From: Chloroflexi bacterium HGW-Chloroflexi-2
Lineage (GTDB): Bacteria; Chloroflexota; Anaerolineae; Anaerolineales; Anaerolineaceae
Length of the DNA stretch: 64,000 nt
Assembly (NCBI GenBank): GCA_002840735.1
Contig: PHBY01000008.1
Span: 288,648 to 352,647, forward strand
Direction of reading: 5' to 3'
Translations under genes and position numbers: made by a program
Part shown: positions 34,276 to 43,497 of the stretch, in pieces
Layout of the letters: each line of letters starts with the position of its first letter
Numbering within the stretch: the first letter of the stretch is position 1
Notes under the pieces: generated by a model
Seen by the model: only the letters and a program-made list of their open reading frames with translations
Told to the model about the DNA's origin: nothing
Databases searched by the model: none

Positions 34276-35895
34276 ATGAAAATGTCTCAATCTGATCAAG
34301 TAAACAAAATTCCTGCAACCTCACAATTATTGACCGACCCCAATGTCGCTAATGAGGAAGTTTCAAATTTAAAAAACAGTAATCTTACTGCCAGGACTTT
34401 CAACGGACTGAAATGGAGCTATCTTGATACGGGCATCAATGCAGTCCTACAAATCGGTTACACGGCAGTAATGGCGCGTTTATTATCCCCAGCTGACTTC
34501 GGTCTGGTGGCAATGGCGAATGTGGTATTGCGTTTTGGCTCGTATTTTGCTCAGATGGGCATGGGGTCTGCCTTAGTGCAAAAGAAGGATCTCAGTGAGA
34601 AAGAGATTCGTGCTGGGTTCACTTCAAATGTTTTTCTTTCTGTGTTGATGTTTGCCATCTTTTGGTTTGGGGCACCTCTATCGACATACATATTTAACAA
34701 TCAAGCGGTGGTGCCCATTGTTCGCTGGTTAGCACTTTCCTTTATCTTTACAGGAATATCCACAACAGCTATTAGTTTATTACGTCGTGAGCTTAATTTT
34801 CGCTCAATTGCAATCATTCATATCATTTCTTTTATCCTTGGGTATGCAGGTATTGGTATTGTGATGGCATTGAATGGTTTTGGGGTGTATAGCCTGGTAG
34901 GAGCAGCATTAAGCCAGGGGACAATTCTGGCAGTTCTGGCTTATTTGTTTTCACGGCATAATTTGCTTTTTGTTTTTAAGTGGAAATATTACAAACAATT
35001 ATACAGTTTCGGTGCTCGTGTATCGATCATAAGTTTCATGGAATTTATCAGTTCTAACCTGGACACGATGGCAATCGGACGTTTCCTGGGAGATATTGCC
35101 TTGGGTTTTTATAACAGAGCTTTTATGTTGATTAATCTTCCTATGTATTATCTGGTTAATAGTCTTTCAAGGGTGCTAATGCCATCCTACAGTCGAATAC
35201 AAGATGACATCACTCGATTACGAAAAACATACTTGTCTTCTATTCTATTAGTTAGTAGCATAATTATACCTTTGAGTTGGGGGCTTAGTGCTGCATCAAA
35301 TGAAGTTATCAACCTTGTATTAGGTAGAAACTGGGGACCTTCCATACCAATTTTACAAATATTGGCATTAACAATCCCATTTTATTTTCTTTCGCATTTG
35401 GCAGCAATAATTTTAGAAGCAACGGCAAAATTATCTGTAAAAATTTTCATTCAAATTATATCTATAATTTTATTAATCTTTCTTTTTGTTTTCCTTTTTG
35501 AATATGGAATAATAGGTTTTACAATTGCTGTAGGAATTAGCAAACTAATAGAATTTTTTCTGTATTTAATGGTAATTAAGAGTTTTCTAGAAATTAATTT
35601 TAAAGAAATAATTTCAAATTATTCTCCAGGTATTCTCATAGGCACCTTCGTGTTTTTAACTATCTATATTCTTAGATATTTTTTATCAAGTTATATTTCA
35701 TCAAATTCCTTAATTTTCCTGATTGAAATTTTTCTATCCGGTATTATTATTTTAGCATTGTTTGTATTTTCTGGTTTTTGTTATAATCTTCGAAAGGAAC
35801 TTCGGGAGAGATTTTTGTTTTCAGGTTCAAGAATTAATGAAAATTCATTTTTTACAAGTTTATTACTTTATATTTTTCATGAAAATCCAAAATAA
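34276..35895 (+). CDS. wzx: Wzx-type oligosaccharide flippase (MOP/PST family)
   Basis: Moves lipid-linked repeat units across the membrane. The protein has about 540 residues and 12-14 helices; the family opener FNGLKWSYLDTGINAVLQIG and ARLLSPADFGLVAMA are clear, as in TuaB/WzxC-type flippases, and SLSRVLMPSYSRIQDD lies near 300. ATG 34276 is chosen; 34270 TTG and 34282 ATG are alternatives. Base composition changes at about 35.2 kb: the first half is balanced, the second very AT-rich, which suggests a recombinant gene. Downstream lie AT-rich glycosyltransferases. Confidence 0.88.
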   Translation: MKMSQSDQVNKIPATSQLLTDPNVANEEVSNLKNSNLTARTFNGLKWSYLDTGINAVLQIGYTAVMARLLSPADFGLVAMANVVLRFGSYFAQMGMGSALVQKKDLSEKEIRAGFTSNVFLSVLMFAIFWFGAPLSTYIFNNQAVVPIVRWLALSFIFTGISTTAISLLRRELNFRSIAIIHIISFILGYAGIGIVMALNGFGVYSLVGAALSQGTILAVLAYLFSRHNLLFVFKWKYYKQLYSFGARVSIISFMEFISSNLDTMAIGRFLGDIALGFYNRAFMLINLPMYYLVNSLSRVLMPSYSRIQDDITRLRKTYLSSILLVSSIIIPLSWGLSAASNEVINLVLGRNWGPSIPILQILALTIPFYFLSHLAAIILEATAKLSVKIFIQIISIILLIFLFVFLFEYGIIGFTIAVGISKLIEFFLYLMVIKSFLEINFKEIISNYSPGILIGTFVFLTIYILRYFLSSYISSNSLIFLIEIFLSGIIILALFVFSGFCYNLRKELRERFLFSGSRINENSFFTSLLLYIFHENPK

Positions 35896-36017
35896 TTACT
35901 CGCCTTTAAGAAGGATATTAATGACTGTTTCAAATTATTCTCTATATGATTGAAAATATGTGTACTTATTTAAAAATTAATAAAATAAAGAAAAAAAGAT
36001 AAAAATATAAGTGAGAT

Positions 36018-37121
36018 ATGAAAATATTAATTGATATTCCTTCTACAGGGTGGTCCACAACAAAAATGTGGGCAAATATTCTTCCAAAAATAAATCAGGC
36101 TGAAAATGTTGATTTATCAGTATTGTTGGGTAATGATATGGATAGTATAAGGTTAGAAAATTTACTAATAAATTATGGTGTTAAATGTAGAAAGAGATTT
36201 ATTTCTCAAAATTTTAGACCTGCTCGGGTTCAATGGTTTTTTGAAGACCTATTTAGCAGTGTGTATTCATACTCTGGAAAATTTGATGTCTTTCATTCTA
36301 GTACAGTGCGCACACCTTATTTTGGAAAATGGAAAAAATGTATAACAATTCATGATACGATTCGAGAAATATTTCCATCTGAATTTGGAGAAGCAAACAA
36401 ATATATTTTAAAAATAAGACAAAATGCCGTTTTGAGATCTGATCGAATTCTAACAGTTTCTGAATATTCAAAAAAATGTATTCTGGAGATTTTTAATGTA
36501 AGTTCAGAGAAAATTTTTGTGAGTTATCATGGAGTAAATCGAATACCGATAAAATCAATATATCCAAACCATCAAACTAATAAAACCTTTTCAAAATATC
36601 CTTTTCCTTATGTCTTGTTCGTTGGAAACCGGTCAGGATACAAGAATTTTAATATTCTTCCGAAAGCGTTAATTTCTAATCAAGATTTAAAAGAAGTTCA
36701 TTTACTTATTGTTGGAGGTGGAAAGCTAACAGAACATGAAAATGAATATATAAAAAAACTTGGATTATCGGGCAGATATAAGCATTTTATTGATATAGAT
36801 GAAGATGTTTTGCATGAATTATATAAAAATGCCTTGGTTTTTGTTTATCCATCAAAAATGGAGGGTTTTGGTTTACCGATTCTTGAATCTCAATCATTTG
36901 GTTGTCCAGTAATTGCCTCAAATACTGGTCCCTTGCCGGAAGTGGCTGGTAATGGAGCTTTATACTTTGATCCTGATGATTACAACCAACTTTCCCAGTT
37001 AATTGAAACTCTATTGAATTCATTCAAGAGAAAAGAATTAGTTGTTTTTGGTTATAAAAATTTGGAAAAATTTTCTTGGCAAAATTCAGCTGACACAATA
37101 ATTAACATGTATTTATCTTAA
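36018..37121 (+). CDS. Family 4 glycosyltransferase
   Basis: A GT-B enzyme of 367 residues. Motifs: ILTVSEYSKKCILEIF near 150, YVLFVGNRSGYKNF near 200 (donor domain start), LVFVYPSKMEGFGLPILESQSFGCPVIAS near 275-305 in two parts, with the E of GFGLP and that of ILESQ in the EX7E spacing, and VAGNGALYFDPDD near 315. The set matches mannosyltransferase-like GT4 enzymes of O-antigen loci. Donor sugar unknown. Very AT-rich. Confidence 0.9.
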   Translation: MKILIDIPSTGWSTTKMWANILPKINQAENVDLSVLLGNDMDSIRLENLLINYGVKCRKRFISQNFRPARVQWFFEDLFSSVYSYSGKFDVFHSSTVRTPYFGKWKKCITIHDTIREIFPSEFGEANKYILKIRQNAVLRSDRILTVSEYSKKCILEIFNVSSEKIFVSYHGVNRIPIKSIYPNHQTNKTFSKYPFPYVLFVGNRSGYKNFNILPKALISNQDLKEVHLLIVGGGKLTEHENEYIKKLGLSGRYKHFIDIDEDVLHELYKNALVFVYPSKMEGFGLPILESQSFGCPVIASNTGPLPEVAGNGALYFDPDDYNQLSQLIETLLNSFKRKELVVFGYKNLEKFSWQNSADTIINMYLS

Positions 37122-37222
37122 TTATAAGTTTCCAATTTACGCCCATAGGTACCAAGTAATTCAAATTACTTTTATTTAGGATTTTCAATATTATTTTTCA
37201 ATAGAATAATCGGTCAGATATT

Positions 37223-38317
37223 ATGAAAATATTGCATATATTGAATAGAATAGAATTTTCAGGAGCTGAGATTATGTTGAATAATGCTGCTCCTTTCTTT
37301 ATTTCTAAAAGTATTGAAACGCATATTCTTAGTACAGGTTGTGATGTTGGCCCTTATAGCTCAGAATTAATTGAATCTGGTTATAAAGTCCATCACATTT
37401 CATTTAAAAAATCTCCTCAATATTTGTGGAGATTGTTGTTGTTTTTCAAAAAAGAGAAGTTTGATGTTATTCATATTCATCCTGAAAGAGGATTTATGAT
37501 GCATGCATTAACTGCAAAATTAGCGGGTGTTGGCAAAATTTTCCGTACTTACCATAGCGTATTTCTCTTTTCAGGATTTCTTCGAAAACGTAAGAAACTT
37601 GAAAGGTGGTTACTGGTCCATTTATTGGGACTGAAGAATATTAGTATTGGATCTTCAGTACAGCAGGTTGAGAGAAATTTGTTTAACAATCAAACAACAA
37701 TAATTCCTAATTGGGCTGATAATCAAAAATTTTATCCTGCATCAGAAGGTGAACGAAGAGAATTACGATCAATATATGGTTTATTTGATTCAGATATTGT
37801 CCTTGTTTCTGTTGGTTCCTGTTCACAAGTTAAAAATCATGCGGCGATCATAAATGCCTTAGAAAAGGTAAAAGAAAAAGTTCCAAATATAGTTTACTTT
37901 CATGCAGGTGAAGGAGAGCTGTTGCAAAGTGAACAGGAATTGGCAAAACAAAAAGGAGTTACAAATTTCACTCGCTTTTTTGGGAATACCAATCAGGTTC
38001 GTGAAATATTAGCACTGAGTGATATTTACATTATGCCTTCTCTTCATGAAGGGTTTGGCATTTCAGCTTTGGAGGCTTCTTATTGTGGGTTACCTATAAT
38101 TGCTTATGATGTCTATGGGTTACGAGATATTGTAATTAATAATGTTAATGGTTTCTTGATTGATCCAAATCAAGAGAAACTTGTTGATGCAATTGTTAAA
38201 TTATCAAAGAATGATGAACTTCGTAAAAAAATGGGAGGGGAGGCAAGAGGATTAGCATTAGCAAATTTTGACATGGAAAGTTCAATATCACTACTCATTG
38301 AAAGTTACAATAATTAG
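37223..38317 (+). CDS. Family 4 glycosyltransferase
   Basis: A GT-B enzyme of 364 residues. GAEIMLNNAAPFF near 15 is the acceptor-domain glycine loop, DVIHIHPERGFMMHAL near 85, TIIPNWADNQKFYPA near 160 starts the linker, LVSVGSCSQVKNHAAII near 193 the donor domain, and YIMPSLHEGFGISALEASYCGLP near 275 carries EX7E. It resembles EpsF/WbbQ-type transferases. It is 100 bp after the previous GT4 gene and probably co-transcribed. Confidence 0.9.
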   Translation: MKILHILNRIEFSGAEIMLNNAAPFFISKSIETHILSTGCDVGPYSSELIESGYKVHHISFKKSPQYLWRLLLFFKKEKFDVIHIHPERGFMMHALTAKLAGVGKIFRTYHSVFLFSGFLRKRKKLERWLLVHLLGLKNISIGSSVQQVERNLFNNQTTIIPNWADNQKFYPASEGERRELRSIYGLFDSDIVLVSVGSCSQVKNHAAIINALEKVKEKVPNIVYFHAGEGELLQSEQELAKQKGVTNFTRFFGNTNQVREILALSDIYIMPSLHEGFGISALEASYCGLPIIAYDVYGLRDIVINNVNGFLIDPNQEKLVDAIVKLSKNDELRKKMGGEARGLALANFDMESSISLLIESYNN

Positions 38318-38695
38318 GAATTTCAATTGATTGGATTTATCAAAAAGGTAAAAAAGATTCATAATTGCCAAAAATATATATGATTTTCAACCCTTGAAAA
38401 CCTTGTTTTAAATTTGTTTAAAAAGTTGATGAACACAAAATAAAACCATTTTTTTAAAATCATAATTATAGAGATAGAAAGAATTGATGAAATTTCGAAC
38501 CCATTTATTGTTAGAAAAAATTATTTATTGAACACATTGAATAATTTTGTTTTTTTAAGCATAGCAATCTTGGAGCGATTTTGATTAATAGAGTAAAATA
38601 GCTTCAGGAAAGTGGACTAATAAATAATGATTTGTTAAATGTTGACAATGGTGGAAAGTTAAGAAATTGAAGCGATAAAAATTTTATCAAAAAAA
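38318..38695. other. AT-rich spacer before the polymerase gene, no gene seen
   Basis: No coding potential is visible. TTGACA at 38642 lacks a good -10 partner at 17 bp. The stretch may be scar sequence from cassette exchange. Confidence 0.5.
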
Positions 38696-40006
38696 TTGGA
38701 ATATTTGAGTTCTTTATTCTACCCAAAAATCGAATTGTTAATGAAATATAGAAATTACCTTTACTACTTTGATATCTTTGCATATTTCCTAATACTTCTA
38801 AATTTCTTTGTGATCGGGGTTTTTGAAAATTTAGACTTTTCAGTGAGTATCGGGGCTGTAAGTTTATATTTGTCCGATATCTTAATTGCCCTGATTTTAT
38901 TTTTTATCGTGATTAAATTATTCTTAAAAAAAATAACAAATTATCAAAAAATTACTTTAGTCATACTCTTTTTTGTCATGATGATTATTTCTTTATTACT
39001 AGGGGTGTATAAATTTGGATTAGAACAATCAGGAAATTCATCCAGGTCATATTTCTATTTTTTTGCCGTTGTTTTGTTTTCTTCAATCTCCACCCCCCAA
39101 AAAAAACTGATTAAAGGGATATTTACTCTATGGGCTTGGTTTGCCTTAGTTTTGATATTAATAGCGATTTATAGATGGATTTTTATATCAACAAGTTCTA
39201 ATTATATATCTATCTGGGCAAGTGCTAGCGGAGATCCTTTTAGAGTACTAAATGCAGGTGTTACATTTTTCTTACTCCAAGGATTTATTATTTATTGGTA
39301 TGCAAAAAAACTTCATTTGAAATTACTATTCCCAAAAATTATCCCTGCGTTGTTAATTATAGGTGTAATAATTTTACAACATCGCACGGTTTGGGTCGTA
39401 ATGGTCACGATTATTTTATTAATGGTTTTTTTGGACGGTCATCTCAACAAAAAAATATTTATTATTTCCATTTTTGTTTTTATTATTGGATTAGCAATTG
39501 TCTTCATTTTTGGAGAGCAATTAATCAATTCATTATCAACTTCAGCTTCAAATTTACAAAATTATTATTGGCGGTTGGAGGGTTGGAAATTTCTTATAAG
39601 CCCTCAAAACATGGGTTCATTTATAAATTACATACTTGGTCATGCATTTGGCACCGGATATGCACGTGAAATACTAGGATCAACAATAACAGCATCGCCC
39701 CACAATTACTACATTCAATTACTTCACGATTTTGGGTTTTTGGGGTTATCGATCTTCGGATTATTATATTTTGGTTTATCAATTAGGTTTTTTAAATTTC
39801 ACAAAGTAGAACCAGCTAATAGAATAATGCTTGTATTATTATCTTCCCAGCTAATCTTTAATTTGGCTTACTCACCAAATCTTGAACAAGGTATTATTTT
39901 AGGATTAGCTTTAGCAATAAATCGAATTCCAAAGGATTTAGAAAAATTTAATATTTGGGTTGAAGATGATAATTTCCTAAAAGATGAGATGAAAGTCACA
40001 CTTTAA
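38696..40006 (+). CDS. wzy: Wzy-like O-antigen polymerase / ligase family membrane protein
   Basis: A polytopic protein of 436 residues (TTG 38696; ATG 38741 is an alternative giving 421) with about 11 helices. The O-antigen ligase signature lies near ILQHRTVWVVMV (residue 222) and PHNYYIQLLHDFGFLGL (residue 340), with a large outer loop between them (about 275-335). The single polymerase-like gene beside Wzx and Wzz suggests it polymerises the repeat unit. WaaL-type ligase activity is the alternative. Very AT-rich. Confidence 0.82.
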   Translation: MEYLSSLFYPKIELLMKYRNYLYYFDIFAYFLILLNFFVIGVFENLDFSVSIGAVSLYLSDILIALILFFIVIKLFLKKITNYQKITLVILFFVMMIISLLLGVYKFGLEQSGNSSRSYFYFFAVVLFSSISTPQKKLIKGIFTLWAWFALVLILIAIYRWIFISTSSNYISIWASASGDPFRVLNAGVTFFLLQGFIIYWYAKKLHLKLLFPKIIPALLIIGVIILQHRTVWVVMVTIILLMVFLDGHLNKKIFIISIFVFIIGLAIVFIFGEQLINSLSTSASNLQNYYWRLEGWKFLISPQNMGSFINYILGHAFGTGYAREILGSTITASPHNYYIQLLHDFGFLGLSIFGLLYFGLSIRFFKFHKVEPANRIMLVLLSSQLIFNLAYSPNLEQGIILGLALAINRIPKDLEKFNIWVEDDNFLKDEMKVTL

Positions 40007-40011
40007 TAAAT

Positions 40012-40869
40012 ATGGAAAAGAATTCAATTTTTGTAGTAATACCTGTTTTCAATCGAATTAAATTTACCAGAAATTGTTTAGAGAGTCTTTATCATCAAAC
40101 ATGGAAAAACTTTAAGGTTATTGTAATTGATGATGGGTCAAATGATGGAACTTCAAGAATGATTGAAACTCAATTTCCTGAAGTCATACTTATCAAAGGT
40201 GATGGGAATCTCTGGTGGACAAAAGCTACAAATTTAGGGGTAGCATATGCATTAGATTACAATGCAGATTTTATATTTACTCTAAATAATGACACTATAC
40301 TACATAAAGAATTTTTAGAAAAAATGATTATATGGGCGCTACAAAAACCTAATGCGTTGTTAGGAGCATTAGCGGTGGATGTCCATTCCAACCGAGTTGT
40401 TTATGGGGGAGAAAAGATCAATTGGAAATTGGCGACGTATGAAAAGATCATTGATAAAATACCAATTAGTTCAAGAAACGGAGTTCATGAAGTATCACAT
40501 TTTCCTGGTCGTGGTTTGTTAATACCTTCTATTGTTTTTAAAAATATTGGATTATTCGATGAAATTCGTTTTCCTCACTATGCCGCTGACTTCGATTTCA
40601 CACATAGAGCAGCACGCAAAGGGTTTCCGATATTTATAAATTACGACGCAAAATTGTTTGTATATCCGGAAGAAAGTGGAAGTGTGCAATTAAGAAAATC
40701 AAGATCGATTCGCAATTATGTGAACCATTTATTTGGAATTAGAGGAGGAGGAAATTTAATTAATTTCGTAAATTTTGCTAAGATGAATTGCCCCAAAAAA
40801 TATCTTATTTCTTTCTTATTACTCGGTACTCTTCGTAGGATATTTGGATATTGGATTAACAATGAATAA
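40012..40869 (+). CDS. Family 2 glycosyltransferase
   Basis: A short GT-A enzyme of 285 residues: FVVIPVFNRIKFTRNCLESL, IVIDDGSNDGTSRMI, NLWWTKATNLGVAYAL, TLNNDTILHKEFL with the metal-binding Asp, and FPGRGLLIPSIVFKNIGLFDE. The NLWW motif is typical of a GT2 subgroup seen with dTDP-rhamnose or related transfer. The C-terminus may be amphipathic. It begins 5 bp after the Wzy stop and overlaps the next gene. Confidence 0.9.
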   Translation: MEKNSIFVVIPVFNRIKFTRNCLESLYHQTWKNFKVIVIDDGSNDGTSRMIETQFPEVILIKGDGNLWWTKATNLGVAYALDYNADFIFTLNNDTILHKEFLEKMIIWALQKPNALLGALAVDVHSNRVVYGGEKINWKLATYEKIIDKIPISSRNGVHEVSHFPGRGLLIPSIVFKNIGLFDEIRFPHYAADFDFTHRAARKGFPIFINYDAKLFVYPEESGSVQLRKSRSIRNYVNHLFGIRGGGNLINFVNFAKMNCPKKYLISFLLLGTLRRIFGYWINNE

Positions 40870-42019
40870 AAAAGTAGTAATAATTTATCGTTATATTCCA
40901 AATTACCGAAAAACTTTTTATGAAAAATTGAAATCCAGCTTGATTAGTCAAAATATTGATTTAATTTTGGTTTATGGCCAACCAGGAAATTTTGATATGG
41001 CGAAGAATGATAGCGTTGAAATACAATGGGGGAAAAAAATTAATAACAAAATCTTTTACTTATTTGGAAAGGAAATCTACTGGCAGCCAGCATTTTGTCA
41101 CATAAAAAATGCAGATTTGATTATTGTTGAACAGGCAAGTAAGTTATTAATTAATTATATATTTATATTATTAAATGTACTTCGATTAAAAAGGATTGCG
41201 TTTTGGGGTCATGGTAAGAATTTTCAGCAAGAAAAAGCTAGCCAAGTAGGTGAGTGGATAAAAAGAATAATTTCAAAAAATGTGTTCTGGTGGTTTGCTT
41301 ATAATGATTATAGTAAGATGATTATCAAACAACTAGGTTTTCCTGAAAACCGTATAACCTCAGTTCAAAATGCAATTGATACTGAAGAATTAATTGTAGC
41401 CAAAAATCAATTTTCAAGAATAGAAATAAACAAATTTAAATTAAGTCGAGAAGTCAATGGCTCCCATATTGGTTTATTTGTAGGTGGAATGTATTATGAA
41501 AAGAATTTGCCTTTTTTGTTTTCTGCTTGCGAACTGATCAGATTAAAGATCCCTGATTTTGAAATGATATTTATTGGTTCTGGTAAGGATGTTTCATTGG
41601 TGAAAGAATTCGATGCCAAGTATGATTGGGTACATTATGTTGGACCAAAATTTGGGAAAGATATTGTCCCTTATTTTCTTTTAGCCGATCTTTTCTTGAT
41701 GCCTGGACTTGTTGGTTTAGCTATCTTAGATTGTTTTGTCATGAACGTTCCACTTGTGACAATAAATCACAATAACCATAGTCCTGAGATTTCTTATCTT
41801 GAGGATGGTGTTAATGGAATTATTATTAAGGAAAATGACCCGAAAAAATATGCAGAAGCAATAATAAACCTATTTAGTGATGATGAATTATTAACGAACT
41901 TAAGAAAAGGCTGCGAGGTTTCTTCACGGAAATATTCATTAGATAATATGGTGAACAATTTTCAGAATGGAATAATTCATGCATTAAAAACAAAAAGGTG
42001 GGATTTAAATGAATATTAA
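40862..42019 (+). CDS. Family 4-type glycosyltransferase
   Basis: A GT-B enzyme of 385 residues from ATG 40862, overlapping the previous gene by 8 bp. IIYRYIPNYRKTFYEKL opens it, ADLIIVEQASKLLIN near 105, IAFWGHGKNFQ near 125, HIGLFVGGMYYEKNLPFLFSA near 205 is the donor-domain start, and FLMPGLVGLAILDCFVMNVPLVT near 290 replaces the usual EGFG and EX7E stretch, with no Glu at either place. The same subgroup is seen in other O-antigen loci. Confidence 0.85.
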   Translation: MNKKVVIIYRYIPNYRKTFYEKLKSSLISQNIDLILVYGQPGNFDMAKNDSVEIQWGKKINNKIFYLFGKEIYWQPAFCHIKNADLIIVEQASKLLINYIFILLNVLRLKRIAFWGHGKNFQQEKASQVGEWIKRIISKNVFWWFAYNDYSKMIIKQLGFPENRITSVQNAIDTEELIVAKNQFSRIEINKFKLSREVNGSHIGLFVGGMYYEKNLPFLFSACELIRLKIPDFEMIFIGSGKDVSLVKEFDAKYDWVHYVGPKFGKDIVPYFLLADLFLMPGLVGLAILDCFVMNVPLVTINHNNHSPEISYLEDGVNGIIIKENDPKKYAEAIINLFSDDELLTNLRKGCEVSSRKYSLDNMVNNFQNGIIHALKTKRWDLNEY

Positions 42020-42641
42020 TATTCATGATGTTTATAAAATTTTCCAGAATTTCTTTCGGAAAAAAAGAATGAGAGAATTTCAATTTTTTTTTCAAATAAA
42101 AGAAAATACAAAAATCATTGACATAGGTGGAACACCAACTAATTGGGAATATATAGGAACTATTCCTGATCTTTTGTTGGTAAATGTATTTTTTCCAAAG
42201 GTTAAAAACCAAAACTGCAAGTACCTAGTTGCAGATGGTCGAAATCTACCTTTTAAAAATCAAGCTTTTGATATTGCTTATAGTAACTCTGTGATCGAGC
42301 ATCTTCAAAATATTGAAAATCAAATAAAGTTTTGTGAAGAAGTTCAGCGAGTGGGAAAAAATTACTATGTGCAAACACCTAATAAATTTTTTTTCATCGA
42401 ACCGCATTATATTACACCATTTATCCATTTTTTTCCTAAATTTGAACAAAAAAAATTATTGAGATACTTTTCAATTTGGGGTTTGATTACAAAACCTTCA
42501 AAAGAATCCATAAAGAAGATCGTAAATGAAATAAAATTACTTGGACCAAAAGAAATGCGAGAGTTATTTCCTGATTCAAAAATAATTTTTGAGCGGTTTC
42601 TTTTTATGGCAAAATCCATTATCGTGGTGAAGCGAGTATAG
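42009..42641 (+). CDS. Class I SAM-dependent methyltransferase
   Basis: The 210-residue protein has motif I as TKIIDIGGTPTNWEYIG (near 36), NCKYLVADGRNLPF near 73, and FDIAYSNSVIEHLQNIENQ near 87, the family's motif for methyltransferase type 11. It ends with VQTPNKFFFIEPHY and a basic tail. It overlaps the GT4 gene by 11 bp behind a GGTGGG site, so translation is coupled. It may methylate a sugar of the repeat unit or cap the chain. Confidence 0.85.
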   Translation: MNINIHDVYKIFQNFFRKKRMREFQFFFQIKENTKIIDIGGTPTNWEYIGTIPDLLLVNVFFPKVKNQNCKYLVADGRNLPFKNQAFDIAYSNSVIEHLQNIENQIKFCEEVQRVGKNYYVQTPNKFFFIEPHYITPFIHFFPKFEQKKLLRYFSIWGLITKPSKESIKKIVNEIKLLGPKEMRELFPDSKIIFERFLFMAKSIIVVKRV

Positions 42642-42646
42642 AAAAC

Positions 42647-43411
42647 ATGCAATCAAATCTCAGGTTTTCTAATATTCTCGGAGTTCATATCAATGCTCTA
42701 AATATTACCAATACACTCAATATTATTGAAAATTGGATAGAACAAAAAAACAACAATTACATTTGTGTTACACCCGCTCACTCAATTATGGATTGTTACA
42801 AGGATTTTGAGCTTCGTAATATTTTCAATCAGAGTGGATTAACAACTCCGGATGGAATGGCAGTAGTTTGGATCATGCGATTAATGGGATTCAAGGAAAC
42901 CGGAAGAGTGTATGGACCAGATTTGATGAATTCAGTTTGCAAATTATCCGAATCAAAAGGCTGGAAACATTTTTTTTATGGTAGCGCTCCAGGTGTTGTG
43001 GAATCTCTTAAACAAAGGCTTTCATTTCGATTCCCTGGTTTGTGCGTTGTAGGAAATTATTGTCCACCATTTCGCGAGTTGACGAAAGAGGAAGACGACC
43101 AAATTATCCAACAAATAAACCAATCAGGTGCGGATATTATTTGGGTAGGGATTAGCAGTCCCAAACAGGAACGCTGGATGTATAACCACCTTGGAAAAAT
43201 TAATGCTCCTGTTATGATCGGTGTCGGAGCTGCATTTGATTTTCTCTCAGGAAATAAAAAGCAAGCTCCTCTATGGATACAAAGGAGTGGTTTTGAGTGG
43301 CTATATCGTTTTTTGCAAGAACCAAAAAGATTATGGCCGCGTTATAAAAAGTACCCGCTTTTTATTGTTTTAGTGCTTTTGCAATTACTTGGAATCAAAG
43401 ATTACTCTTGA
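42647..43411 (+). CDS. WecB/TagA/CpsF-family glycosyltransferase (GT26)
   Basis: The 254-residue enzyme shows the family motifs: ICVTPAHSIMDCYKD near 41, TTPDGMAVVWIMRLMG near 65, RVYGPDLMNSV near 86, FFYGSAPGVVESL near 105, WVGISSPKQERWM near 166, GVGAAFDFLSGNKKQAPLW near 190 and GFEWLYRFLQEPKR near 215. These transfer N-acetylmannosamine(uronic acid) or glucose to a lipid-linked sugar, the second step after the initiating transferase. That gene follows directly, which fits. Confidence 0.93.
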   Translation: MQSNLRFSNILGVHINALNITNTLNIIENWIEQKNNNYICVTPAHSIMDCYKDFELRNIFNQSGLTTPDGMAVVWIMRLMGFKETGRVYGPDLMNSVCKLSESKGWKHFFYGSAPGVVESLKQRLSFRFPGLCVVGNYCPPFRELTKEEDDQIIQQINQSGADIIWVGISSPKQERWMYNHLGKINAPVMIGVGAAFDFLSGNKKQAPLWIQRSGFEWLYRFLQEPKRLWPRYKKYPLFIVLVLLQLLGIKDYS

Positions 43412-43497
43412 TTTGTAAAATTACAATTTTGTATAGAAACACCTAATTAATTGTGCTAAAATTCTTTAATATCAATTTAATTAGAGTTGGGGATTTT

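Noticed and set aside
38642-38670. TTGACA before the Wzy-like gene as a promoter
   Set aside because: The bases 17 bp downstream do not resemble a -10 box.
43430-43462. Promoter with TGCTAAAAT before the initiating transferase
   Set aside because: The -10-like box is good but no -35 box lies at an acceptable distance.
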